This document shows positions 6,743 to 13,590 of a stretch of DNA of 13,590 nt, in pieces (the stretch's first letter is position 1; each line of letters begins with the position of its first letter). The position numbers were made by a program, and so were the translations under genes. The stretch comes from Desulfuromonas sp. SDB (lineage in GTDB: Bacteria; SDB-A), in the NCBI GenBank assembly GCA_001412365.1, contig LKUE01000318.1, positions 1-13,590 on the forward strand. Direction: 5' to 3'. Under the pieces are notes generated by a model. It had not been told where the DNA came from, did not search any database, and saw nothing but the letters and a program-made list of their open reading frames with translations.

Positions 6743-6901
6743 ATGTTTCGAACATCACTGAAGCTGGGATCAACAGGCTTAAAAGCCGGTTCATCATCTC
6801 TTGAAAACACCCTGTTTTCATCTTTTTCCTCTAAATCTCTTATTAATATCATTCTCTTCAACATGCACATGTGCGCCATGCCCATGGGTATGTGGAACTA
6901 A
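6743..6901 (+). CDS. 52-residue Ser-rich peptide with Met/Cys-rich C-terminus; possible leader peptide
   Basis: An ATG at 6743 follows a textbook AAGGAGGT (6731-6738) at ideal distance and opens a frame of 52 codons ending at 6899-6901. I recognise no family. Residues 1-30 are rich in serine and glycine (GSTGLKAGSSSLEN), 31-39 are hydrophobic (KSLINIILF), and the last 12 residues read NMHMCAMPMGMWN, with five methionines, one cysteine and one histidine. It stops 143 bases before a methionine biosynthesis operon, and dyads lie in that gap, so it could be a leader peptide whose translation senses Met-tRNA supply; a small metal-binding peptide or modified-peptide precursor is also possible. A caution: the Met codons lie in DNA rich in CATG, including the palindromes GCACATGTGC (6865-6874) and CCCATGGG (6881-6888), so part of the pattern may come from DNA symmetry rather than protein selection. 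Confidence 0.5.
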   Translation: MFRTSLKLGSTGLKAGSSSLENTLFSSFSSKSLINIILFNMHMCAMPMGMWN

Positions 6902-6929
6902 GTAATTCCCTTTTTCACATACAGCATAA

Positions 6930-6963
6930 CTGAAATTTAAGCATTATTACGCTTAAATCTCAG
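6930..6963 (+). promoter_or_regulatory. Imperfect hairpin downstream of the short Met-rich frame
   Basis: CTGA-A-ATTTAAGC (6930-6942) pairs with GCTTAAAT-C-TCAG (6951-6963) across an eight-base loop: 12 pairs with one A/C mismatch. No T-tract follows, so it is not an obvious terminator; it may be an operator dyad or part of a leader RNA fold. Confidence 0.5.
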
Positions 6964-6990
6964 AATCATGCCGTTTACCCGTCATCAAAA

Positions 6991-7004
6991 GCAGGTTTAC
7001 CTGC
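6991..7004 (+). promoter_or_regulatory. Short GC-containing dyad before the methionine operon
   Basis: GCAGGT and ACCTGC flank two bases and could form a small hairpin or a repressor half-site pair. GTTTACC occurs twice here (6973-6979 and 6995-7001). A further near-palindrome ATAACCAGTTAT lies at 7017-7028, just before the AAAAGGAG ribosome binding site of the first structural gene. Confidence 0.4.
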
Positions 7005-7044
7005 AATAGTGGCAATATAACCAGTTATTTAAAAGGAGAAAAAC

Positions 7045-8457
7045 ATGCGTTTTAAAAGTTTCGATGAAATAAACCGTAAAATAAGATCAGGTTCGGCAGT
7101 AGTATTAACTGCCAGAGAAGTGACCAAATTGGCTCGTACTAAATCGGCATCGGAGATTGCTAAAACCGTGGATGTGGTCACTACTGCCACATTTTCACCG
7201 ATGTGCTCCAGCGGGGTATTTTTAAATTTCGGTAACTGCCATCCTCCTATCAGGATGGAGAATGTCAGATTAAATAATGTCTCCGCCTATGCCGGTCTAG
7301 CCGCTGTAGATGCTTATATCGGAGCAACTCAGCTATCCGAAAACAAACCGGATTACGGAGGAGCCCATGTAATTGAGGAGTTAATTGCAGGGAAAGACAT
7401 TTTGCTGGAGGCAGAATCTTCGGGAACTGACTGCTATCCCCGCAGAAAGATAAAGGCATTGATCAACAAGCATAGTATCAATGAAGCAATTATGTTCAAT
7501 CCCCGGAACTGTTATCAGAATTATCCGGTGGCGGTGAACAGCAGCAATCAAAAGAAATATACCTATATGGGTATCCTGGAGCCAAATTTATCCAATGCCA
7601 ATTACTGCACATCGGGAGAGTTAAGTCCTCTTATCAACGATCCCTACCTGCAGACTATCGGCATCGGCACCAGAATATTTCTGGGAGGAGCGCAGGGATT
7701 CATCAGCTGGAACGGAACCCAGTTCTGCTCCGGTCACCAAAGGAATAAGTTCGGAATTCCCTTGATGAATGCAGCTACTTTGGCGGTAACCGCAGATCTG
7801 AAGAATATGAGCGCTGAATTCATTCAGGCTGCTTATTTTAAACATTACGGAGTCAGCCTTTATGTGGGGTTGGGCATACCTATTCCTATCCTGGATGAGG
7901 AGATTGCCGCTCAGGTCATAATCTCCAACCAGCAAATCCCTGTACCGGTGGTAGATTTCGGTCAGCCAGATCATCCGGTTATCGCTTATGTCAGCTACAA
8001 GGAGTTAACCGCAGGAACAATCAAGCTCAACGGAATTAACATCCCCACCTCTTCAATTTCCAGCAGTTACATAGCCGGATACATCGCCGGAGTGCTTAAA
8101 CATCAAATTTTAGAGAATAAATTTACTCTGAGCAGACCGGTACAGCTGTTGCCCCCAAAGGAATCTTTGAACAGCTTAAACCCGATTGTTGAAATGCCTG
8201 AACAGATTTTTGAAACTGAACAGGAGATTTTATTAAATGAAAATCTCAGCTTTAACTTTTCCAAATGCATCCACTGCGGACTATGCATAAATGTCTGTCC
8301 CTCTGCAGTTTTCCAGTTCAATTCAGAGGGGATATTAAGTTACGACCAAACCAGATGCACCTGCTGTTTTAAATGTGTAGAAATCTGCCCTTTGAAATTG
8401 TTCCGGTCAGTCAAGGTGAACTATGAAAAATTCAAGACAGTACCGCTATCAGGTTAA
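7045..8457 (+). CDS. Homocysteine biosynthesis protein (DUF39/COG1900) with C-terminal 2x[4Fe-4S] ferredoxin domain
   Basis: The 470-residue product is a DUF39 (COG1900) protein. Conserved segments are TTATFSPMCSSGVFLNFGNC with C54, and ESSGTDCYPRRK with C130, the two cysteines I recall as conserved in the family, where the first is thought to carry sulfur. Residues 400-455 form a diferredoxin: C408-x2-C411-x2-C414-x3-C418-P, then C438-x2-C441-x2-C444-x3-C448-P, with an extra C440. In Methanosarcina acetivorans the COG1900 and COG2122 pair is genetically linked to making homocysteine from aspartate semialdehyde and sulfide; the ferredoxin part would deliver the electrons. The ATG follows AAAAGGAG. 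The gene overlaps the COG2122 gene by 35 bases and heads a five-gene methionine operon, which supports the assigned role. It is cytoplasmic, with no membrane segments. Confidence 0.9.
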   Translation: MRFKSFDEINRKIRSGSAVVLTAREVTKLARTKSASEIAKTVDVVTTATFSPMCSSGVFLNFGNCHPPIRMENVRLNNVSAYAGLAAVDAYIGATQLSENKPDYGGAHVIEELIAGKDILLEAESSGTDCYPRRKIKALINKHSINEAIMFNPRNCYQNYPVAVNSSNQKKYTYMGILEPNLSNANYCTSGELSPLINDPYLQTIGIGTRIFLGGAQGFISWNGTQFCSGHQRNKFGIPLMNAATLAVTADLKNMSAEFIQAAYFKHYGVSLYVGLGIPIPILDEEIAAQVIISNQQIPVPVVDFGQPDHPVIAYVSYKELTAGTIKLNGINIPTSSISSSYIAGYIAGVLKHQILENKFTLSRPVQLLPPKESLNSLNPIVEMPEQIFETEQEILLNENLSFNFSKCIHCGLCINVCPSAVFQFNSEGILSYDQTRCTCCFKCVEICPLKLFRSVKVNYEKFKTVPLSG

Positions 8458-9193
8458 ATCAGAGAATCTGGTAAAATTTCTGGTCTGCTATAAACAGTCC
8501 GATCTGTGGATCGGAATAGATAAACAGAGTTACCAATTAATCTATCCGGATTTAATTTACCGAAAATTGGTAAAGTTAAGACATCTTTTTGAAACTCATG
8601 TTGCTAAATATCCTGATTTCAAGTCATCTCTTACTCCTATTATTCCTCCAGCAGATGCAGAACCGATGATAACCCATCTCTACCAGCTATCTGAAAAAGT
8701 CGGAGTAGGACCTTTGGCCGGTATTGCCGGATGCTTTGCCCAACAAATCGGAGAATTCATTATAAAAAAGCTGGGCGGAAAACAACTAATTGTTGAAAAC
8801 GGAGGAGATATCTACATCAACGGTCAACAAACATCCCAGGTTTTGATATTTTCACAGAAATCAAAATTAACCCATGCGTTCAGTATTGAAATCACTCCGG
8901 ATATCACCCCCTGCGGAGTTTGCACTTCTTCGGGTAAATACGGACATTCCAAGAATTTGGGTAAAGCTGACAGTGTCACTGTAATTTGCGGGGATGCGGT
9001 GATGGCTGATTTACTGGCAACTGCATTGAGCAATGAAATTAAATCAGCCCGGGATATTGAAAAAGTTCTGGAGTGGTCGGAGAAAATTGATGAAATCATA
9101 TTTATTGCCATAATATTCAACCAACACATTGGGTTCAGGGGTAAATGTAATATTTACCCCATTGCCCAGGAGGGAACAAGCTATGCGGATTGA
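8423..9193 (+). CDS. UPF0280/COG2122 family protein (ApbE-like fold), partner in homocysteine formation
   Basis: The 256-residue protein shows the UPF0280 signatures. VGVGPLAGIAGCFAQQIGEF (residues 93-112) precedes VENGGDIYING, and TPCGVCTSSGKYGHS precedes KADSVTV and a late ADLLATALSNEI. The GG-D-I-Y and TSSG...GHS blocks recall the flavin transferase ApbE, to whose fold the family is related, though the ApbE activity itself is not implied. In methanogens this family is found beside COG1900 and is required with it for sulfide incorporation into homocysteine; the precise step is not established. The ATG is preceded by AAGGTGAA and lies inside the upstream gene, so the two are translationally coupled and probably form a complex. 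Its 3' end carries a perfect hairpin (9138-9160) and the metF ribosome binding site. Confidence 0.88.
   Translation: MKNSRQYRYQVKSENLVKFLVCYKQSDLWIGIDKQSYQLIYPDLIYRKLVKLRHLFETHVAKYPDFKSSLTPIIPPADAEPMITHLYQLSEKVGVGPLAGIAGCFAQQIGEFIIKKLGGKQLIVENGGDIYINGQQTSQVLIFSQKSKLTHAFSIEITPDITPCGVCTSSGKYGHSKNLGKADSVTVICGDAVMADLLATALSNEIKSARDIEKVLEWSEKIDEIIFIAIIFNQHIGFRGKCNIYPIAQEGTSYAD
9138..9160 (+). promoter_or_regulatory. Perfect 9-bp-stem hairpin just upstream of the metF ribosome binding site
   Basis: GGGGTAAAT (9138-9146) pairs exactly with ATTTACCCC (9152-9160) across the five-base loop GTAAT. It lies within the UPF0280 coding region, seven bases before AGGAGGG (9168-9174). It is followed by no T-run, so it is not a terminator. 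It could set message cleavage, stability or the relative translation of metF. Confidence 0.65.
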
Positions 9194-10145
9194 TCAATAT
9201 ATTGCTTGTCAACAACAACCCTTCCTTTCCTTGGAATTAGTACCTCCCAGGAGAGGCGGCTCTGTAAATGATATTTTTAAAACCATAGATCAGTTAATTT
9301 CCTATTCACCAAAATTCATTAATGTCACCAACAGGTGCAACTCCGTGATTTTTAAAAATTGCAAGGGCAAACCGGTCAAAACCCCACTCAACAATAAACC
9401 GGGGACATTAGGAGTATCGGTGGCAATAAATCAGAAGTTTAATATACCCACTGTTCCTCATCTGGTAGTCAGTGGTATGGATAAATTTGAATTAGAGGAC
9501 TTATTGATTAATCTGAATTATCTTGGATTTAAAAATATATTTGTTATCAGAGGGGATCAAGCCGAACCGGATACTTTTCTTGATCAAAATCCTGATCAGT
9601 ACCAATACGCCAGCAGTTTAGTAGAACAAATCAACCTGATGAATCAGGGGATTTATTCAACTTCTGCTTTGAACAACACTCCCACTGAGTTCTGCATAGG
9701 AGTTGCCGGTTATCCGGAGAAGCATTATCAGGCAGTAAATTTTGACTACGACTTGAATTACTTAAAACAAAAAGTTAACCGGGGTGCTTCCTACATTATT
9801 ACCCAGATATTTTACAGCTTTTCCACCTATGTAAATTTTCTGAAAAAAGCCAGGGACATTGGAATTGATGTCCCCATAATTCCCGGACTTAAACCAATTA
9901 CCAGCTGCAGTCAGCTATACTCCCTTCCCCCCAGATTTTTCATTTCCATTCCCACGGAGCTTGCCAAAAATCTGGAATCGGCGAAATCTCCTCAGCAGGA
10001 ATGGGAAGCGGGAATAGCCTATATGAACGATCTTATAAATCAACTTTTGGATTTCGGGGTTCCCGCCATCCATCTTTTTACCATGGGCAAAAACCGATCA
10101 ATTAAAGCATTACTTGATCAAATAAACCCAAGATTAGTAAAATAG
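9183..10145 (+). CDS. metF: 5,10-methylenetetrahydrofolate reductase
   Basis: The 320-residue enzyme reduces methylene-THF to 5-methyl-THF, the methyl donor for methionine synthase encoded next. It shows the MTHFR TIM-barrel pattern: FLSLELVPPRRGG with E18 in the position of the family's catalytic glutamate, PHLVVSGMD at 92-100, the IFVIRGD flavin-binding strand at 119-125, a GVAGYPEKH segment, YIITQIFYSF, and PGLKPITS followed by a C-terminal HLFTMGKN. An upstream in-frame start at 9129 would add 18 residues, but AGGAGGG eight bases before the ATG at 9183 and the family N-terminus favour 9183. It overlaps the UPF0280 gene by 11 bases. No MetV-like partner gene, known with some clostridial enzymes, is adjacent, so its electron donor is open. 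Confidence 0.92.
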   Translation: MRIDQYIACQQQPFLSLELVPPRRGGSVNDIFKTIDQLISYSPKFINVTNRCNSVIFKNCKGKPVKTPLNNKPGTLGVSVAINQKFNIPTVPHLVVSGMDKFELEDLLINLNYLGFKNIFVIRGDQAEPDTFLDQNPDQYQYASSLVEQINLMNQGIYSTSALNNTPTEFCIGVAGYPEKHYQAVNFDYDLNYLKQKVNRGASYIITQIFYSFSTYVNFLKKARDIGIDVPIIPGLKPITSCSQLYSLPPRFFISIPTELAKNLESAKSPQQEWEAGIAYMNDLINQLLDFGVPAIHLFTMGKNRSIKALLDQINPRLVK

Positions 10146-10161
10146 GATAGGAGAGCAGATT

Positions 10162-12690
10162 ATGTACAAGATAGACAAATTGGTTCAAGATAAAGTCTTA
10201 ATTACCGATGGGGGGATGGGAACTTCCATTCAAAGTTATCAACTAAATCAAACTCACTACCAGGATTATCCCGGCTGTTATGAATACCTGAACATCTCCG
10301 CCCCCCGGATTATACAAGAAATCCATTATCATTTCATCCAGGCTGGAGCGGATATAATTGAAACTAACACCTTCGGAGCAAATCAGCTTTCTCTGGAAGA
10401 AAAAAAATTAGCGGATAGAACTGCCGAAATCAACTTCCGGGCAGTTCAAATCGCAAAACAAGCGGTAAAACTCTCAAACAAAGATGACATTATGATTTCC
10501 GGTTCAGTTGGACCGGGAACCAAACTGCCTTCTTTAAATCAGGTAAGTTTTAAGAGACTTCATCAATCCTATCTACCCCAGTTCCAGGGTCTATTGCAGG
10601 GAGGAGTTGATTTAATTCAAATTGAAACCTGCCAGGATCCCCTTCAGATCAAAGCAGCAGTTCTTGCTGCAGTAGATAAGATGAATGAACTGAATACTAA
10701 AGTTCCCCTAATAGTTCAGGTTACTGTGGATAAATTTGGAAAATTATTGGTGGGAACCTCATTGCAAGCAGTGGTGTCAATTTTCCAGTCCTTTGATCTA
10801 TGGGCATTGGGAATAAATTGCGGTTTTGGTCCCGTTCAGCTGGAGGATTCACTGGAAGAGTTGGTCAGAATAAATCCTTTTCCTACCAGTTTCATCCCCA
10901 ATGCGGGTATTCCAAAAACAGTTAATGGGAAATTGCATTATGATTTAAACAGTGATGACTTCGCCGATCAGGTGTCGGAGTTGGTAAAAAGGCATTCGGT
11001 AGCTATCACCGGGGGATGCTGCGGAACCACTCCTGAATACATTCAAAAATTAAAACGGAATATGGAAAACTACGTTCCTTCTATCCGTAAAAAAGAGAGA
11101 AAACCTTCGGTTTGCTCACTGTACAAATCAATGCCCTTATCCCAACATCCTAAACCGTTTATTATCAGCGAAAAGACCAATGTAACCGGCAGCAGAAAAT
11201 TTAAAAATGCACTGCTTGAAAATGACTACACTACCCTTTATAAAATTGCCGCAGAGCAGCAAAAAAATCAGATCCATGCCCTGGATTTATCATTAGGCTA
11301 TTCGGGGAGGGATGAGGTCAAAGATGCCCTGATCATGACATCTCATTTAAATCAGAGTTTAACTGTTCCCCTGTGCTTCGACTCCACTGATCCCGATGTG
11401 ATTCAAACCGTGCTGGAGAGGTATTCAGGTAAATGCATCATCAATTCAGTGAACCTGCAAAATCCACAAAAAGCTGAAAAAATATTTTCCTTAGCAACCC
11501 GGTTTAAAACAGCATTGATCTGTCTATTAATTGACCAGGAGGGAATGGCTTTAAGTTTAAATAAAAAAATGGAAATAACTCAAAGAATATATAATATAGC
11601 CACCGAGAAATACAATATAAAGCCTTATGATCTGATTTTTGATCCCCTAACCTTCACTCTGGGTTCAGGGAAGCAGGAATATGCAGACACGGCAGTCCAA
11701 TCTTTAGAATCAATTTCCAGGATAAAAAATAAATTCCCGGAAGTAAAAACCATTCTGGGGATAAGTAATATCTCCTATGGTTTAAATTCTAAATTACGCA
11801 AAATCTTGAATTCAGTATTTTTATATCATGCAGTGAAACAGGGTTTGGATATAGCCATTGTTGACCAAAATAAAATCATTCCTCTCAATAAGATTCCTTC
11901 AAAACTAGTTGCCCTGGCTGTAGATTTAATATTCAACCGGAGTTCCAGTCAGTACAATCCGCTGATGGAACTTATAAGATGCCACTCTGATTCTGATTTT
12001 TCAGATTATTCTGAAATAAAATTGTCTGAATCTGTTTCTGATCAATTAAGCTCTCAGCTGATCAATGGAGATTTGTCCATCTCCATAACCGTGGAAAAAG
12101 CATTAACCGATCTCAATCCCCATGATATCCTCAACCATATTCTTCTTCCATCCATGGATAAAGTAGGGAAATTATTCGAAGAAGGATTGATGCAGCTGCC
12201 CTTTGTATTAAAGTCTGCTGAAGCTATGCATTCGGCTATTGAAGTTTTAAAACCTCATCTATCCGCGAAAAATGATTTATCATCTGCTAAAATACTTCTG
12301 GCTACAGTTAGAGGAGATATTCACGATATTGGAAAAAATTTAGTCAACATCATTTTAACCAATAATGGAATTGAAGTTGAAGATATTGGAGTAGATCAAT
12401 CTGCACAGAAAATATTAGAAGCAGTAAATAGATATAAACCCGCCTTCATCGGGTTAAGCGGTTTGCTGGTGGAATCAGCTCTGGAGATGAAGCAGATAAT
12501 CAAGTTTTTAAATTCAAATCAGGTGAGTTTGCCCATTATCTGCGGAGGAGCAGGTTTAAATCCGGATTTCGTTCTAACTAATCTTCAGTCAATCTACTCA
12601 GGTCCTGTTTCCTACGGAAAAGATGGATTTCAGGCATTGCAGATAATTAAAAACCATATCCAGCAATCTAAAAAAAACTTCAATGAATAA
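10162..12690 (+). CDS. metH: Cobalamin-dependent methionine synthase lacking the activation domain
   Basis: The 842-residue enzyme transfers the methyl group from 5-methyl-THF through cobalamin to homocysteine. Domains in order: homocysteine-binding barrel (about 1-300) with DGGMGTS and the zinc ligands C220 (GINCGFGP) and C286-C287 (GGCCGTTPE); pterin-binding barrel (about 330-590) starting IISEKTNVTGSRKF; the B12 cap helices (about 620-705); and the Rossmann B12 domain with D719-I-H721-D-I-G724, where H721 is the lower cobalt ligand. The usual C-terminal SAM-dependent reactivation domain of full MetH (about 1,200 residues) is absent; the next gene encodes it. AGGAGAG precedes the ATG and metF ends 16 bases upstream. 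The two genes supply and use the same folate. All key metal and cobalamin residues are present, so it should be active. Confidence 0.95.
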   Translation: MYKIDKLVQDKVLITDGGMGTSIQSYQLNQTHYQDYPGCYEYLNISAPRIIQEIHYHFIQAGADIIETNTFGANQLSLEEKKLADRTAEINFRAVQIAKQAVKLSNKDDIMISGSVGPGTKLPSLNQVSFKRLHQSYLPQFQGLLQGGVDLIQIETCQDPLQIKAAVLAAVDKMNELNTKVPLIVQVTVDKFGKLLVGTSLQAVVSIFQSFDLWALGINCGFGPVQLEDSLEELVRINPFPTSFIPNAGIPKTVNGKLHYDLNSDDFADQVSELVKRHSVAITGGCCGTTPEYIQKLKRNMENYVPSIRKKERKPSVCSLYKSMPLSQHPKPFIISEKTNVTGSRKFKNALLENDYTTLYKIAAEQQKNQIHALDLSLGYSGRDEVKDALIMTSHLNQSLTVPLCFDSTDPDVIQTVLERYSGKCIINSVNLQNPQKAEKIFSLATRFKTALICLLIDQEGMALSLNKKMEITQRIYNIATEKYNIKPYDLIFDPLTFTLGSGKQEYADTAVQSLESISRIKNKFPEVKTILGISNISYGLNSKLRKILNSVFLYHAVKQGLDIAIVDQNKIIPLNKIPSKLVALAVDLIFNRSSSQYNPLMELIRCHSDSDFSDYSEIKLSESVSDQLSSQLINGDLSISITVEKALTDLNPHDILNHILLPSMDKVGKLFEEGLMQLPFVLKSAEAMHSAIEVLKPHLSAKNDLSSAKILLATVRGDIHDIGKNLVNIILTNNGIEVEDIGVDQSAQKILEAVNRYKPAFIGLSGLLVESALEMKQIIKFLNSNQVSLPIICGGAGLNPDFVLTNLQSIYSGPVSYGKDGFQALQIIKNHIQQSKKNFNE

Positions 12691-13420
12691 CCGAAGTCCG
12701 GATATTACTCCCCCTTTCTGGGGAATTAAACTGGTTCAGCCTGAAATAGAGGAGGTAACTGAATTTCTGGATAAGAAGGCGTTATTCCAGGCTAGATGGA
12801 AGATCAAAAAGCAACCGGAAAACAGGGCAGACAGCGAGAAAATTCTGGCAGAACTTTTAACCACGGTAAAATCGGAAAAACTGATTCAACTCAAAACTGT
12901 TTACGGTTACTTTAAATGCCATCGAGTTGGTGATACGGTAGTGATCAATAATGAAAAACAAGGCAGACCTTTTAACAAGCTTACTTTTCCCCGGCTACCC
13001 CAAAAACCAAATTTATGCATTTCCGATTATTTTAAAGATGCTCCTACCTTTTCCGATCTTATATCCATCTACGCGGTTACTGCTGGGTTATTAATATCCA
13101 AATACCTTCAACAACTTTATTCAGGTCACCATTATTCTCGATACTTTCTGCTTTCTGCTGTAGCTGGAGAATTAGCGGAAGCAGGTGCAAAGTATTTAAA
13201 TAACAAAATTGAACAGGAGTTAGAAGTTAATTTCAGCCGGAGATACAGTCTGGGTTATCCTTGTTGTCCCGATCTCAAATATCAGAAAATTTTATTGGAT
13301 ATAGTTCAGGCAGATAAGATTGGTTTAGGTTTAACTGAAAGTTTCCAGTTAAAACCGGAATACAGCACTAACGGTTTTCTAGTGTTCAGCCCCCGAGCTG
13401 TTTACTTTAAAATCAAATAA
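12683..13420 (+). CDS. Stand-alone methionine synthase activation domain protein
   Basis: This 245-residue protein resembles the SAM-binding reactivation domain that forms the C-terminus of large MetH. The best marker is R187-Y-S-L-G-Y-P-C-C-P-D near the C-terminus, corresponding to the RxxPGYPACP SAM-binding segment, followed by IGLGLTESFQLKPEYSTNGFLVF, as in the ELTESF..P..S block of the family. PPFWGIKLV at the start and LFQARWKI fit the family's N-terminal strands. It would reductively methylate inactive cob(II)alamin on the partner synthase, using SAM and an electron donor such as flavodoxin or ferredoxin. The ATG overlaps the end of metH by eight bases and has no strong ribosome binding site, so translation probably depends on metH. 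Splitting domain from enzyme is known in several anaerobic and thermophilic bacteria. Confidence 0.85.
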   Translation: MNNRSPDITPPFWGIKLVQPEIEEVTEFLDKKALFQARWKIKKQPENRADSEKILAELLTTVKSEKLIQLKTVYGYFKCHRVGDTVVINNEKQGRPFNKLTFPRLPQKPNLCISDYFKDAPTFSDLISIYAVTAGLLISKYLQQLYSGHHYSRYFLLSAVAGELAEAGAKYLNNKIEQELEVNFSRRYSLGYPCCPDLKYQKILLDIVQADKIGLGLTESFQLKPEYSTNGFLVFSPRAVYFKIK

Positions 13421-13486
13421 CAAATTCAAAACAGATTCATCAATACAAAAATATAAAAAGAATTAAAATAATTTAAAATTTATTTT

Positions 13487-13523
13487 TAACTCCGGTATAA
13501 TAAATTAATCCTAAATGGAGTTA
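13487..13523 (+). terminator. Weak candidate terminator after the methionine operon
   Basis: TAACTCC (13487-13493) and GGAGTTA (13517-13523) are inverted repeats separated by 23 AT-rich bases and followed by TTTTATT. The stem is short and the loop long, so it is a weak prediction. The rest of 13421-13590 is AT-rich without a visible gene. Confidence 0.3.
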
Positions 13524-13590
13524 TTTTATTAATATAAAAACACTTCACACTTGCAATTTTTCTCAAAAACATTCTGTTGATGTATTTTTT

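Noticed and set aside
6661-6885. A 74-codon minus-strand frame beginning MGMAHMCMLKRM, antisense to the short Met-rich frame
   Set aside because: It has no ribosome binding site, ends in low-complexity sequence over the promoter region, and its Met-rich start mirrors the CATG palindromes. The plus-strand frame has a perfect Shine-Dalgarno, so I prefer that one.
6902-7044. SAM-I, T-box or cobalamin riboswitch upstream of the methionine operon
   Set aside because: The hallmark sequences I would expect were not found by eye. A covariance-model search would be needed to exclude diverged forms.
7621-7974. A 117-codon minus-strand frame inside the DUF39 gene
   Set aside because: The plus strand encodes a well-conserved protein here; the reverse frame is a codon-bias shadow.
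9129-9182. An 18-codon N-terminal extension of metF from a TTG at 9129
   Set aside because: The extension translates hairpin sequence, has no family match, and the ATG at 9183 has AGGAGGG at proper spacing.

Overview
The window looks like a piece of chromosome from a low-GC, probably anaerobic bacterium. Strong Shine-Dalgarno sequences (AAGGAGG, AGGAGGG) and sigma70-type promoters point to Bacteria. Signs of anaerobic life are a homocysteine-forming protein fused to two [4Fe-4S] ferredoxin motifs, a flavoprotein with a compact cysteine cluster, and B12-dependent methionine synthase. Gene content alone does not fix the phylum; a Firmicutes, Atribacterota, Cloacimonadota or Spirochaete-like lineage would all fit.

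Left half (1-6279), all genes on the minus strand: the N-terminal part of a class III nucleotide cyclase cut by the window edge; a flavodoxin-fold reductase preceded by a GrpB-family gene; a secreted serine hydrolase of the beta-lactamase/PBP-like family with its own strong promoter; a short low-molecular-weight-phosphatase-like gene without the catalytic P-loop; a 2H phosphoesterase (2'-5' RNA ligase family) gene broken by a one-base frameshift; and a tight three-gene operon of a small membrane protein, an alpha/alpha-toroid protein and a second membrane protein. This half is accessory in character and holds two decayed or atypical genes.

Centre (6280-7044): a divergent intergenic region. 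It holds two 65-bp direct repeats, one base different, flanking a perfect 14-bp-stem hairpin. To the right is a 52-codon reading frame behind a perfect Shine-Dalgarno; its C-terminus carries five methionines and a cysteine within ten residues. Two further dyads lie between it and the first biosynthetic gene.

Right half (7045-13420), all plus strand: five overlapping or closely spaced genes forming one methionine pathway. A DUF39/COG1900 protein with a C-terminal diferredoxin and a COG2122/UPF0280 protein are the pair linked in methanogens to homocysteine formation from aspartate semialdehyde and sulfide. They are followed by metF (5,10-methylenetetrahydrofolate reductase), metH without its activation domain, and a separate gene for that activation domain. 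Together they would build the carbon-sulfur skeleton, supply the methyl group as 5-methyl-THF, transfer it to homocysteine through cobalamin, and rescue oxidised cobalamin. The Met-rich short frame directly upstream makes a methionine-sensing leader a testable idea. No tRNA, rRNA, CRISPR array or complete insertion sequence was seen.
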